Source: an aff. Roholtiella sp. LEGE 12411
GTDB lineage: Bacteria; Cyanobacteriota; Cyanobacteriia; Cyanobacteriales; Nostocaceae
Assembly: GCF_015206995.1 (NCBI RefSeq)
Contig: NZ_JADEXR010000001.1
Span: forward strand, 124,001-188,000
Direction: 5' to 3'
Length of the DNA stretch: 64,000 nt
In this document: piece after piece, positions 8,976 to 17,741 of the stretch
Layout of the letters: each line of letters begins with the position of its first letter
Position numbering within the stretch: the stretch's first letter is position 1
Program-made: the position numbers and the translations under genes
The notes under the pieces: generated by a model
What the model saw: only the letters and a program-made list of their open reading frames with translations
Told to the model about the DNA's origin: nothing
The model's database searches: none

Positions 8976-9626
8976 ATGGCACAGATCAAAGTTGGCGAAG
9001 TTGACCGAGACAATTCCGTTGATAAAGTGGAACAAATTCTGCAAGGGGCAATGCAGGAGTTTCTCAAACAAGGCTACTCTGGCACAAGTATGGATCGGGT
9101 AGCAGTAGCAGCGGGTGTTTCTAAAGCGACAGTCTACAGCCACTTTCAAGATAAAGAAGGATTATTTAAAGCGCTAATAGAGCAGCTAGCACGCAAAAAG
9201 TTCCAGTTAATCTTTGGAACCGAACCCCTTGAGGGAGAACCACTAATTGTACTGCGCCAATCAGCAACCAACGCATTGGAGCAGATGACTAAAGACCAAG
9301 AACATTGTGCATTTATGCGAGTGTTAATCGGTGAATCTGGTCGTTTTCCTGAGTTAACTCAGATTTGTGTTCGGGCGATGGTTAAACCCTTGTTGGAAAC
9401 CCTCAGTCAGTACTTAGCTGCTCATCCTGAACTGAATATAACTGACCCAGAGGCAACAGCGAGGATTCTTTTAGGGACATTAGTTTATTTTCATATTACT
9501 CAGGATGTGATGCATGGCAAAGATATTATTCCGATGGAAAGCGATCGCCTAATTGATGCTTTGATACACTTGATTGTTAATGCTGCCGAGTCACAGTCTT
9601 CACTCACTCAACAAGGGCAGGGGTAA
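8976..9626 (+). CDS. TetR/AcrR family transcriptional regulator
   Basis: 216 residues. The N-terminal helix-turn-helix is at about 17-65, with the typical QGYSGTSMDRVAVAAGVSK and ATVYSHFQDKEGLFKALIE motifs. The C-terminal region is an alpha-helical ligand-binding and dimer domain of the AefR-like/TetR_C type. The gene is divergent from devBCA with a palindrome in between, so it probably represses the exporter and itself until an exported compound or inducer binds. The stop overlaps the start of the next gene (TAATG). Confidence 0.88.
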   Translation: MAQIKVGEVDRDNSVDKVEQILQGAMQEFLKQGYSGTSMDRVAVAAGVSKATVYSHFQDKEGLFKALIEQLARKKFQLIFGTEPLEGEPLIVLRQSATNALEQMTKDQEHCAFMRVLIGESGRFPELTQICVRAMVKPLLETLSQYLAAHPELNITDPEATARILLGTLVYFHITQDVMHGKDIIPMESDRLIDALIHLIVNAAESQSSLTQQGQG

Positions 9627-9919
9627 TGATTCCTTTAGGAACAGAATCTCCGTGGGGCTTTAATTATAGCTTTAACCCACTAATCGACTTTTGCGTTTCA
9701 GTACTAGAGTTTGACGGGCTATATGTTGGCCCCTTTAGCCAGCATCAAGAAGGAAGCGGGACACTCCGGAGTAGAGGGCTAGATGTTGAGAGTTGGCGTT
9801 CATGGCTGGCGAATGTTGTCGCAACACAGGATGCTCGTCTGAATTGGCATATAGAGGATCTACGGTCATCGTTATCAAAAGACGTAGCATCCTTTAGACA
9901 CGTCCGGAATATTAACTAG
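9626..9919 (+). CDS. Truncated hypothetical protein, interrupted by an insertion sequence
   Basis: 97 codons starting in a TAATG overlap with the TetR stop, so translationally coupled. It contains FDGLYVGPFSQH and RGLDVESWRSWLANVVATQD, a pattern I associate with a conserved but unnamed cyanobacterial protein that is normally longer. The last few residues run into the left boundary of the IS5-type element at about 9920, and no continuation is seen on the other side, so the C-terminal part is lost. Function unknown. Confidence 0.55.
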   Translation: MIPLGTESPWGFNYSFNPLIDFCVSVLEFDGLYVGPFSQHQEGSGTLRSRGLDVESWRSWLANVVATQDARLNWHIEDLRSSLSKDVASFRHVRNIN

Positions 9920-10967
9920 GGGTCAAAAAAATGGTAGAACGGGTTTTTGACCGTCTACCAAAATGAAAAATCCACTTCATTATATTCAAGAATATCCGCA
10001 GCGAACAAAACAAATTTTGGGAATAACCAATGACCAGTTTCATAATTTGTTGAACATTGCCGAAATGCATCATAACTTACTTCAATCAGAGATAGAACCT
10101 CAGAAGGTACGTATAAGAGTGATCCATAAAAATAAATGCCCAGCCGTGTGTTGAAATTATTCGTGGGTGTTGAGGATCGCTTGTTTGACGGCTGGGCATT
10201 TATTTCTTGGCAGTATGCTAAATGAGAAAGGAGGAGGCCGGAAGCCGAAATTGGAGATTTCCGAAGAAGTCTGTTTATGTCTATTTTATTTAAGACAAAT
10301 GCCAACATTCGAGGTTTTAGGGTTACAATTTGGAATTTCCAAAACTGAGGCTAACGATACATTTCATTACTGGCTTGGAATCCTACGAAAAATATTACCA
10401 GCCAGTCTGCTCGAACAAGTTGAAAAAAATGATAGTGATTATGCGATCGCAATAGAATTATTGAAGGAATTTAAATTAATCGTGGACAGTATGGAACAGC
10501 CACGGGAACGCCCTTGCGACAATCAAGAACAGAAAGAGTATTTTTCCGGTAAGAAGAAACAGCACACATTTAAAAACCAATTTATTACCTTACCAGAAGG
10601 AAAAGATATTGTAGATGTAGAGGTGGGAGAAAAAGGACCAACCAGTGATATTAGCTTGTTTCGAGAGCAACAAGAAAAGTTTGAATCCTTACAAATGTTT
10701 GAAGGAGATAAAGCGTATCAAGGAGGAGAGAATATAAAGACTCCTTACAAGAAGCCACGTAACAGAGAATTAACTGCAAAGCAAAAAGCAGAAAATAAAG
10801 AGTTTTCTAGTAAACGCATCTTTGTTGAACACGTAATTAGACTTGTCAAAATCTTCCCAATTGCCCGACAAAGATTTCCACTTAATTCTCGGACTTATGA
10901 TCAGGTGATTCTTACTATTTGTGGATTGGTGAGACTAAGAATTGGTGCATTAATTTTACCATTTTAA
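9920..10967 (+). mobile_element. IS5-type insertion sequence with a broken transposase
   Basis: The transposase reads from 9963 (MKNPLHYIQEYPQRTKQILG) to a TGA at 10152-10154. It resumes in the same frame from about 10167 to 10967 with GGGRKPKLEISEEVCLCLFY and KKKQHTFKNQFITLP and ends GLVRLRIGALILPF. This is a DDE_Tnp_4-type IS5-family transposase common in Nostoc. A 105 bp insert with one in-frame stop splits it, so it is probably inactive in cis. Just left of the gene is an inverted repeat (GGTCAAAAA ... TTTTTGACC, 9920-9951). AAAATGGTA at about 9930 recurs inverted at about 10954 and may be part of the terminal repeats. Exact ends are uncertain. Confidence 0.75.
10116..10220. repeat. 105 bp palindromic insertion inside the transposase
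   Basis: An 18 bp perfect stem (AAATAAATGCCCAGCCGT at 10130-10147 and its reverse complement at 10188-10205) encloses a 40 nt loop. The insert sits between the codons for KVRI and NEKGGGRKP, which are adjacent in relatives as I remember them. It is 35 codons long, keeps the frame, and adds one TGA. It looks like a small mobile repeat of the REP or MITE class. Confidence 0.6.
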
Positions 10968-11146
10968 TACGTGTTGTAAACATGAAATCTGCCATGAATT
11001 AGTTTCCAGCATATTTACAGATAGTTGCTATCAGTAACTATCTCTAACCCTAATTATTACGTTGGTTTTGGTTAATACTTAACACTGGACAAAACCAGAC
11101 TCAGAGCGTGTTGCAAATTTTCGGACGAGTCTATTAAGCTTTTTAG

Positions 11147-11310
11147 CAATTTTTGCGTAAGTCCTAGAGCATCGATTCAGTAATTGCAAAAACCCGATCT
11201 ATCTTCGGTAAAACGACCAATTTTCGTTGACTGTAGAGACGTTGCAATGCAACGTCTCTACGAACAAATCGGTTTTTATCGCCCCTTTCTTGAATACTGA
11301 ATCGGTGTTC
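11147..11310. repeat. MITE-like element family 1, copy A, next to a family 3 end
   Basis: The family 1 element is 11167-11310, flanked by TA on both sides (11165-11166 and 11311-11312). Its ends are GAGCATCGATTCAGTAAT and, inverted, GAACACCGATTCAGTATT. The centre is the 29 nt GTAGAGACGTTGCA palindrome. A near-identical copy, inverted, is at 25957-26122 and a half copy at 15203-15295. Immediately left, TTGCGTAAGTCCT (11152-11164) matches the right terminal repeat of family 3, so family 1 may have inserted at the edge of an older element. The remainder of 10968-11440 shows no gene. Confidence 0.75.
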
Positions 11311-11440
11311 TAGTAGATAGAAAATTCACTAGAAATCTTGCAAAAATCCTAATTTTTTATTTAAAACCACAGATGAAAATAGCGAAAAATTTGGGCGTCC
11401 GGGTAACAGGAGCGCAAAACTTTTCAAGATATAAGTCTAC

Positions 11441-14146
11441 TTAGCAGTCAGAACTTTTTATGCTCTTGTCTATCGAGAGCCGCAATTTTTCAGCCAACAA
11501 CTGGACGTTAGGGTCTTTCAAAATGCCATGATGATCACCAGGAATATCATGGATATCTAATCCTCCAGCCGCCAATTTAGTCCAACCTAGTCCAGGCTCA
11601 ACCTCTACCTCAACAATACTAGTAACATCCTTTTCAGTAGCTTTGAACAGGGTTACACGGTCGGGATAAATTTGCGGTACGTAGTTTATTGAATATTTTT
11701 TTACTCCTTGGTTGTATGCCTCTCGCCTAACTAAATGTTCGAGATTTTTAATCCTAAAAAACTCATTTTTTAAGGCAATTTTTCCATAATAAATGCTCAT
11801 CTTCCGCTTGAGCATTTCTAAAAAATAAGTAGGGCCAACTTGTAAAAACTGATTCAAGTGATGTGAGAGTCTCTTGGATATTGGCGCTGGCAACACTTTT
11901 TGGGTCCCTGGTAAAGAAGAATCAAACAAAGCTAACAAAGCTACCTGCTCACCTTGTGAGAGCAATTGCTGAGCTACTTCAAATGCTATAACTCCTCCAA
12001 AAGATAAGCCTCCCAAAAGATAAGGGCCTTCAGGTTGGAGAGTTTTTATTTCTTCAATGTAGTGAGCTGCTAATTCCTCGATTCGATTTAAATAAACTGG
12101 CCTTCCTTGTCCATCCTCTGCTATCAAGCCATAAACAGGTTGGTCTAAACCTAAATAAGAAATTAGAGGTTGATATAAGCTAACACCTTGACATAAGAAT
12201 AAAGGTGGTTTGGAACCATTGGGTTGAATCGGTACTAAGTAGGACAAAGATGTCGGTAATCCTGATTGGCACAGAATTTTAGCTAGTTGCTCAATAGTGG
12301 GATTTTGGAAAAACGTAGCTAGGGGCAAATTTTTCTTAAAAGCTTTCTCCACTTGTGCAACTAGGCGCAAAGCTAACAGAGAGTTTCCTCCTAAATCAAA
12401 GAAGTTATCCCTGATGCCAATAGGCTGAATACCCAGAACTTTTTCCCAAATCTTTGCTAATTGGAGTTCTACATGATCGCGAGGAGCTATAATCGCTTCT
12501 GCTTCTTGTCTGGTTTGAGGGGGTTCTGGTAGAGAACGCCGGTCTACCTTGCCGTTAGGTGTCATTGGCAAAGCTTCCAACATCACAAAAGCTGAAGGAA
12601 CCATATAGTCAGGCAATCTTTGTTTGAGAAAGTGCCGTAGTCTATCAATAATGGCTGTCTGCTCAGAGTCAAGAACAACATAAGCTACTAGACGCTTATC
12701 ACCAGGGACATCTTCCCGCACTGTTACTACAGACTGCTCCACAGATGGGTGTTGAGATAGTACTGCCTCAATTTCGCCTAGTTCGACGCGGAAGCCTCGG
12801 ATTTTGATCTGGGAGTCAAGGCGACCAATATACTCAATATTGCCATCATCGAGGTAACGAGCTAAATCGCCAGTTTTATACAGTTGTGTTCCTGGCTCTT
12901 TGCTGAAAGGGTTGAGAATAAATTTCTCTTTAGTCAAGTCAGGACGTTTGAGGTAGCCGCGAGCCAGTCCAGCACCACCAATATACAATTCCCCAGATTC
13001 ACCAACAGGCACAGGCTGTAAATCCTTATTCAGGATATAAATCTGTGTATTGGTAACGGGACAACCAATGGGAGCAAGGATATAATTTTTGCCGCGCTGA
13101 CATCTCCAGAAAGTGGCATCAATGGAAGCTTCTGTCGGGCCATAGCAATTATATAGAACATTGTCCAAGTTCAATTTGGTAAAGAAACGCTCTATGAGTT
13201 CGACAGGTAAAGCTTCACCACCACAGGTAATGTGTTTGAGTGATTGACAATTCTCAATTCCCTGCTCATCTAGTAATACACGGAGTATTGAAGGTACTAA
13301 ACCAATGACGGTGATTTGCTGTTCGGTAATTAGTTTAACGAGGTATGCGGTATCCTGATGCCCACCAGGACGAGCCATAATCAATTGCGCTCCGAAGCAC
13401 AACGGCCAAAATATCTGCCACACCGAAGGGTCGAAGCTAAAAGAAATAGTCTGTAAAACTTTGTCTGCTGGAGTTAATCTAAAGGTTGTTTGCCGCCATT
13501 GCAGTTGGTTGTAGATTCCACGGTGAGGAATCATGACACCTTTGGGCTTTCCTGTAGAACCAGAAGTGTAAATCGTGTAGATTAGGTTATCAGGTGTGGC
13601 ATTACAGAACAGATTATCTTGGCTATTCTGGGTGATTTCCCAATCTGAATCTAGACAAACGACTTGCGTTCTAGTTTCATGAGTAGGTAGACTGTTTACC
13701 AGTCGCTGTGTGGTCAGCATCACTGGTATTTGAGTGTCCTCTAAGATAAAGGCTAAGCGGTCTTTTGGATATGCCGGATCTAAAGGTACATACGCTCCTC
13801 CAGCCTTGAGAATTCCCAACAGTCCGACGATCATTTCTAAAGAGCGCTCTAGACAGATACCAACAAGTACCTCTGGTTTAACGCCCAAGGTACGTAGGTG
13901 ATGGGCTAGCTGATTTGCCCGTTGGTTTAACTGCCGATAAGTAAGTTGGGTGTTTTCAAATACTACAGCGATTGTGTCAGGCGATCGCTCTACCTGAAGC
14001 TCAAACATTTGATGAATGCACAGATTCTGGATATCAAATGTTTGAGTGTGATGCCATTCTTGTAGAACTTGACCGCCGATGAAGTGAGTCAAGGTATTTA
14101 ACTCAATGTCTTGCTTATGTTCTGAGTTCCTAATATTAATACTCAT
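11441..14146 (-). CDS. Single-module NRPS: adenylation - PCP - thioesterase
   Basis: 901 residues with no condensation domain. Adenylation domain about 40-545: YTSGSTGKPKGV (193-204), NCYGPTE (333-339), YKTGDLAR (423-430), Lys533 in NGKVDR. Carrier domain about 555-625 with phosphopantetheine Ser589 in DLGGNSLLAL. Type I thioesterase about 645-890 with Ser715 in GGLSFGG and a late His in PGDHHGIL. Reading the specificity pocket by alignment to GrsA gives D-P-W-G-T-G-C-I-D-K. The leading Asp (239) normally binds an alpha-amino group, so an amino acid is more likely than a keto acid. I cannot name it. It follows the DUF6875-like gene by 10 bp in one operon. It may release an amino acid, a dimer or an ester. 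Confidence 0.9.
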   Translation of the reverse strand: MSINIRNSEHKQDIELNTLTHFIGGQVLQEWHHTQTFDIQNLCIHQMFELQVERSPDTIAVVFENTQLTYRQLNQRANQLAHHLRTLGVKPEVLVGICLERSLEMIVGLLGILKAGGAYVPLDPAYPKDRLAFILEDTQIPVMLTTQRLVNSLPTHETRTQVVCLDSDWEITQNSQDNLFCNATPDNLIYTIYTSGSTGKPKGVMIPHRGIYNQLQWRQTTFRLTPADKVLQTISFSFDPSVWQIFWPLCFGAQLIMARPGGHQDTAYLVKLITEQQITVIGLVPSILRVLLDEQGIENCQSLKHITCGGEALPVELIERFFTKLNLDNVLYNCYGPTEASIDATFWRCQRGKNYILAPIGCPVTNTQIYILNKDLQPVPVGESGELYIGGAGLARGYLKRPDLTKEKFILNPFSKEPGTQLYKTGDLARYLDDGNIEYIGRLDSQIKIRGFRVELGEIEAVLSQHPSVEQSVVTVREDVPGDKRLVAYVVLDSEQTAIIDRLRHFLKQRLPDYMVPSAFVMLEALPMTPNGKVDRRSLPEPPQTRQEAEAIIAPRDHVELQLAKIWEKVLGIQPIGIRDNFFDLGGNSLLALRLVAQVEKAFKKNLPLATFFQNPTIEQLAKILCQSGLPTSLSYLVPIQPNGSKPPLFLCQGVSLYQPLISYLGLDQPVYGLIAEDGQGRPVYLNRIEELAAHYIEEIKTLQPEGPYLLGGLSFGGVIAFEVAQQLLSQGEQVALLALFDSSLPGTQKVLPAPISKRLSHHLNQFLQVGPTYFLEMLKRKMSIYYGKIALKNEFFRIKNLEHLVRREAYNQGVKKYSINYVPQIYPDRVTLFKATEKDVTSIVEVEVEPGLGWTKLAAGGLDIHDIPGDHHGILKDPNVQLLAEKLRLSIDKSIKSSDC

Positions 14147-14156
14147 TTTATATATG

Positions 14157-14831
14157 TCAATACTTTACTAAAGTTTCTTCTTTAACTTGTTCTTTAGCTA
14201 ATGTTAATGCTTGATAAACTTCGTTTAACTTTGTTTTATCTATATGCTGATGAGCAAAATGCTTTAAATAAGCTTCGAGATACCTAATACGTAAGTGTGG
14301 GCTATCTGGACTCTGAAGAAAAGGCAGATCAGATTCAACCATAAAACGGATAGCCAGTAAGGGAACGGGGCTACGAAGCGGACGGAAGTTTGGGTTGTGC
14401 AGTCCAGAACTTTCATTGCGCTTGTGAAACTCCCCAATCATTAGTCCTGACTCGACAAACAAAGGTTTAAGTTTTTCTTGAATCCCATCAATTAGTTTAG
14501 AAGTTTCCTGGATCTGGATATCAGGGAAAATAAGTAAAAATGCCATGTATATGGCTAATCCTTTATCTTGTGAAGCTATCTCCAGGAAAATATCTCGGTA
14601 ACGTTTAACAATATCTTCTAATTGCTGTGAATCTAAGTTGTTTGTGCGAATAACCGCCATTTGAATATTGTTTGATTTGAGAGCGTAAGGCACAAAAGGG
14701 CAAACTGGGCCAGGCCTCCCCAAATCAGGATGATGCCTTCCTAAAAAACTTTTAACCCACTCCATGATTTCACTTAAGTAGGAAATATCCTTTTGAATTT
14801 GTTCAATTTCAATAGATGTATAAAGTTGCAT
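14157..14831 (-). CDS. DUF6875-like protein, partner of the NRPS
   Basis: 224 residues with no signal peptide or membrane segment. A conserved-looking block RHHPDLGRPGPVCPFVPYAL (about 32-51) contains a lone Cys in a Pro-rich setting, and a second block reads FHKRNESSGLHNPNFRPLRS. I associate these with DUF6875, which I recall near NRPS and other natural-product genes. It is first in the operon, 10 bp before the NRPS, which implies a joint role, perhaps substrate supply or tailoring. The chemistry is unknown, and the family name is from memory. Confidence 0.65.
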   Translation of the reverse strand: MQLYTSIEIEQIQKDISYLSEIMEWVKSFLGRHHPDLGRPGPVCPFVPYALKSNNIQMAVIRTNNLDSQQLEDIVKRYRDIFLEIASQDKGLAIYMAFLLIFPDIQIQETSKLIDGIQEKLKPLFVESGLMIGEFHKRNESSGLHNPNFRPLRSPVPLLAIRFMVESDLPFLQSPDSPHLRIRYLEAYLKHFAHQHIDKTKLNEVYQALTLAKEQVKEETLVKY

Positions 14832-14894
14832 TATGTTGATACCAATGTATTAATTATGTGATGTCTAATTCCAGATTAACTTTATAAGCATAGT

Positions 14895-15023
14895 TATAGT
14901 AATCTGATTTGATTCGTGAACTGACTTGTAGAGACAGGGAATGGGGGATAGGGGATAGGGAATGGGAAAAAAAGGAGTTAGAGGTGTACGCAGTTCTTTC
15001 AAAAATCAAATAGGAATCCCATA
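14895..15023. repeat. MITE-like element, family 2, copy B
   Basis: Left end TATAGTAATCTGATTTGATT, right end the inverse of CTATGGGATTCCTATTTGAT. The interior has G-rich GGGATAGGGAATGGG units as in copy A. It sits upstream of the DUF6875-NRPS operon start at 14831 (transcribed leftward), so it could carry or shift that operon's promoter. Confidence 0.7.
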
Positions 15024-15202
15024 GCATAAACTAATCATTATTAAGTTTCTAAGAAATTTGACATTATTGTAGAGGTGAGCACCTAATATTCATAACAAAA
15101 AAAATATGAACTTTATGTATAAGTACTTATTGGCATTGTGAAGTTTTAGTAGAGATTTCATGGTCAAACGACAACCAATTACCTAGAAAATTGATTCTTT
15201 CC

Positions 15203-15295
15203 TAGAGACGCGTCATGCCACATCTATACAGTCAACGAAAATTGGTCATTTTACTGAAAACGAATCGGGTTTTTGCTATTGCTGAATCGATACTT
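15203..15295. repeat. Half copy of MITE-like family 1, in an AT-rich gap
   Basis: From TAGAGACG to GAATCGATACTT, followed by TA, this matches the right half of the family 1 element (CAGTCAACG, AATTGGTC, TTTTACTGAAAACGAATCGGG). The left half and the complete central palindrome are missing. The surrounding 14832-15566 stretch holds this, family 2 copy B, and otherwise AT-rich DNA without a recognisable gene. Confidence 0.6.
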
Positions 15296-15566
15296 TAGTG
15301 GTGAATATTGATTATTATGTAATTGGTTAGACTGATTAAATCAAACTTATTTAGTTCTAGTCTTGTTCCCAAAGACATATAATTTGGAGAGTTATTGATA
15401 TGAATTGGTATTTAATTTTATCTATAACTATCTAAGTAGTTGTTTAGTTTTAGGAGGTAGTTGCATTAAAAAATAGCTCTAATTGTTTCTGGCTAATGAA
15501 TCTCGACCATTATTAATTCGACAATAAAAAAGTACGTATCTTTTTTGTGTACCTGAAGAAGAAAGT

Positions 15567-16283
15567 ATGTTTACACGTTTCAAGGCGAAGTTCACACGGA
15601 TAGATGAGATAGTTCCTGGTATATATAAGCTTTCTGTCTCAAACGATAAAAAATTTATTTTTAGCCAGTTCCTCATCCTTGATGAATGCCCTATACTCAT
15701 TCATACGGGTCGAGCAGAATGGTTTGACCAAATTTATGAGCTTGTTTCGTCTGTGTGCGATGCTTCAAAGCTTCGATACATTGCTTTCTCTCACCTTGAG
15801 GCTGACGAATGCGGCTCCCTTAATCGGTGGCTTGAAGCAGCTCCGCAAGCAGAAACAATCGTGAGTCGTCTCAATCAATCGAACATAGATGATTTTGCAT
15901 TGAGGCCGACAACTGTTCTTAAGAAGAATAAAGCTCTTTCCTTAGGCAAAAGAGAGATAATACTGATCGAGACTCCCCATTTTCCTCATGGATGGGAGAG
16001 CTGCGTATTTTATCAGCCGCAAGAAGAGATCCTTTTTTGTTCTGATCTCGCAGCTCATCCAGGTCAATTTGATGAGCCTGTTACCGATAAAGATCTTACA
16101 GAATCCATCATCAAGTTTCAGCAAAAAGTTGGGTTCATGTGTGAAGGTAAAAGTTTCACTCAGGGAATTGAGGCTGTAGAAAAGTTACCCATTAAATATC
16201 TTGCAACAATGCATGGTTCTATTATTCGCGGGGAGTCCATAGCAAATCTGCTTTTCGAGATGAAGCAAAGTTTTGGTGCTTAA
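15567..16283 (+). CDS. MBL-fold metallohydrolase, flavodiiron-like metal site
   Basis: 238 residues, the length of a stand-alone metallo-beta-lactamase domain. SHLEADECGSL (about 72-82) gives the HxExD metal motif of the flavodiiron/ODP subgroup rather than the HxHxDH of classic hydrolases. Further candidate ligands are His in ETPHFPHGWES, Asp in LFCSDLAAHPG and His in ATMHGSIIRG. The pattern of alternating strands and helices fits the fold. No rubredoxin or flavodoxin domain is attached, so it may be a sensor-like or redox protein. The ATG at 15567 has a good upstream GAAGAAGAAAG. No operon partner. Confidence 0.8.
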   Translation: MFTRFKAKFTRIDEIVPGIYKLSVSNDKKFIFSQFLILDECPILIHTGRAEWFDQIYELVSSVCDASKLRYIAFSHLEADECGSLNRWLEAAPQAETIVSRLNQSNIDDFALRPTTVLKKNKALSLGKREIILIETPHFPHGWESCVFYQPQEEILFCSDLAAHPGQFDEPVTDKDLTESIIKFQQKVGFMCEGKSFTQGIEAVEKLPIKYLATMHGSIIRGESIANLLFEMKQSFGA

Positions 16284-16467
16284 GTTTATTCCCTTTATTG
16301 ATCAACTTCCGGTTAATTACATTAATTTAAAGGCAGAAAGTAAACCTCTAAGCAGTGAAAAGACTCCATGTTTATTGCAAAAATAAACCAAGTTACAGAC
16401 CTATTTCATCATATAAATCCACCTTAGTAAATTAAAGTTTTCCAATTACAACATATTAAAGAGTGAT

Positions 16468-16597
16468 AAGCTGTTACGCAAATAAACTTGTATATTTCGC
16501 GCTGAGGTTGTCAAGAGTCAAAAGTCCACAGTCAAAAGCTAGCTTGGACTTTTAACTCTTAAACTGGGACAGTCTAAGCGCGAGAATATTTGATCTA
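16468..16597. repeat. Family 3 repeat, copy A
   Basis: A block beginning AAGCTGTTACGCAAATAAAC and continuing through a GTCAAAAGTCC-type tract to GAATATTTGATCTA is repeated almost exactly at 18938-19053. Its left end (TTACGCAA) and the GAGGTTGT...CAGAGTCAAAAG interior relate it to the element at 58972-59107. The remaining DNA of the 16284-16822 gap is AT-rich and shows no gene apart from family 2 copy C. Confidence 0.6.
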
Positions 16598-16685
16598 AAC
16601 TCACATCATCTGAGAACTTTTTAGCACCGACACATACCCCTGTGCAGTTATGCATTAGTATCACATTTCTGATAAATTTTTCATA

Positions 16686-16812
16686 TATAGGACTAATATT
16701 TGATTTAAAAAAAAATTCAGTACACCTTTATTACTTCTTCCCCATGCCCCATTCCCTATCCCCAATTCCCTATCTCTACAAGTCAGTTCACGAATCAAAT
16801 CGGATTACTATA
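16686..16812. repeat. MITE-like element family 2, copy C, abutting the aspartoacylase gene
   Basis: Inverted relative to copies A and B: TATAGGACTAATATTTGATT at the left and GATTACTATA at the right end (16803-16812). The aspartoacylase ATG is at 16823, only ten bases on, with GAGGTTATT between. The gene's promoter must therefore lie within or across the element. Confidence 0.7.
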
Positions 16813-16822
16813 TGAGGTTATT

Positions 16823-17704
16823 ATGACTAAAATCAACCGAGCTGCGATTGTTGGAGGAAGTCACGGTAATGAATTAATAGGAGTATATTTAGTCAAGAAG
16901 TTTCAGCAGTATCCGAATTTAATTAAGAGATCGAGTTTTGAAACATTGGTATTATTCGGCAATCCTAAAGCTATTGAAAAAGGTAGACGATACATTGACA
17001 AGGATTTAAATCGTTGCTTCACTAATCAGGGCTTACAAAGTTCGTCACTATCAAGTTATGAAGATATACGAGCGAAAGAAATTCAACAAATACTACACCC
17101 ACAAAATCAGCCTTTCGTAGATGTAATTGTTGATTTGCACACTACAACTGCCAACATGGGTTTAAGCCTTCTTTTGAGTAATATGCATCCTTTATTACTA
17201 CAGTTAGCAGCTCATCTGAGTTCGATAAATCCTTTAGTAAAAGTCTATTTTCATCAACAAACTAGAAGAAGTGGCTTTCTTCGTTCGATGTGCGAATTGG
17301 GTTTTGTGATAGAAGTTGGTGCTGTACCTCAAGGTGTTTTAGATGCTGAATTATTTCAACAAACAGAGCAGCTGATTTATGCAGTTTTGGACTATTTTGA
17401 AGGATGCAATCTAGGCAAAATTCCGCAGAAAAATAGCACGCTTACAATTTATCAATACACTGGAGTTATCGATTATCCGAGAAATGAACGCGGTGAAATT
17501 CAAGCCATGATTCATCCCCAGCTTCAATTTAGAGATTATGAACCTCTGAATCCAGGTGATCCAATATTTCTGACTTTTGAAGGAAAGGATATTCTCTATG
17601 AGGGAGTGTCCACTGTTTATCCCATATTCATCAATGAAGCAGCTTACTATGAGAAAGGAATTGCTATGCATTTAACTCAGAAGCAGTTGCTTGATGATTA
17701 TTAA
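16823..17704 (+). CDS. Aspartoacylase (N-acetylaspartate-type deacylase)
   Basis: 293 residues, of the AstE/AspA zinc carboxypeptidase-like family, which cleaves N-acyl amino acids such as N-acetylaspartate to free amino acid and carboxylate. Zinc ligands and pocket residues are visible: [10 protein letters not shown] (His14, Glu17), [18 protein letters not shown] (substrate Arg and the DLNR motif) and [10 protein letters not shown] (third zinc ligand His). EVGAVPQGV carries the catalytic Glu region. Length matches the bacterial enzyme. A family 2 repeat ends just upstream. It is the last gene before a convergent glycosyltransferase, so probably monocistronic. Confidence 0.88.
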   Translation: MTKINRAAIVGGSHGNELIGVYLVKKFQQYPNLIKRSSFETLVLFGNPKAIEKGRRYIDKDLNRCFTNQGLQSSSLSSYEDIRAKEIQQILHPQNQPFVDVIVDLHTTTANMGLSLLLSNMHPLLLQLAAHLSSINPLVKVYFHQQTRRSGFLRSMCELGFVIEVGAVPQGVLDAELFQQTEQLIYAVLDYFEGCNLGKIPQKNSTLTIYQYTGVIDYPRNERGEIQAMIHPQLQFRDYEPLNPGDPIFLTFEGKDILYEGVSTVYPIFINEAAYYEKGIAMHLTQKQLLDDY

Positions 17705-17741
17705 TGCTTATAAGTTACAACAATCCGGCAGCGATCGCAAT

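Noticed and set aside
11441-14146. Part of the same pathway as the PKS cluster
   Set aside because: It lies 20 kb away on the opposite strand with unrelated genes between, and has its own TE. No docking match visible.
14146-14160. Frameshift joining the DUF6875-like gene and the NRPS into one protein
   Set aside because: Both have normal starts and stops ten bases apart, and the NRPS starts with its own N-terminal region; two genes in one operon explain it.
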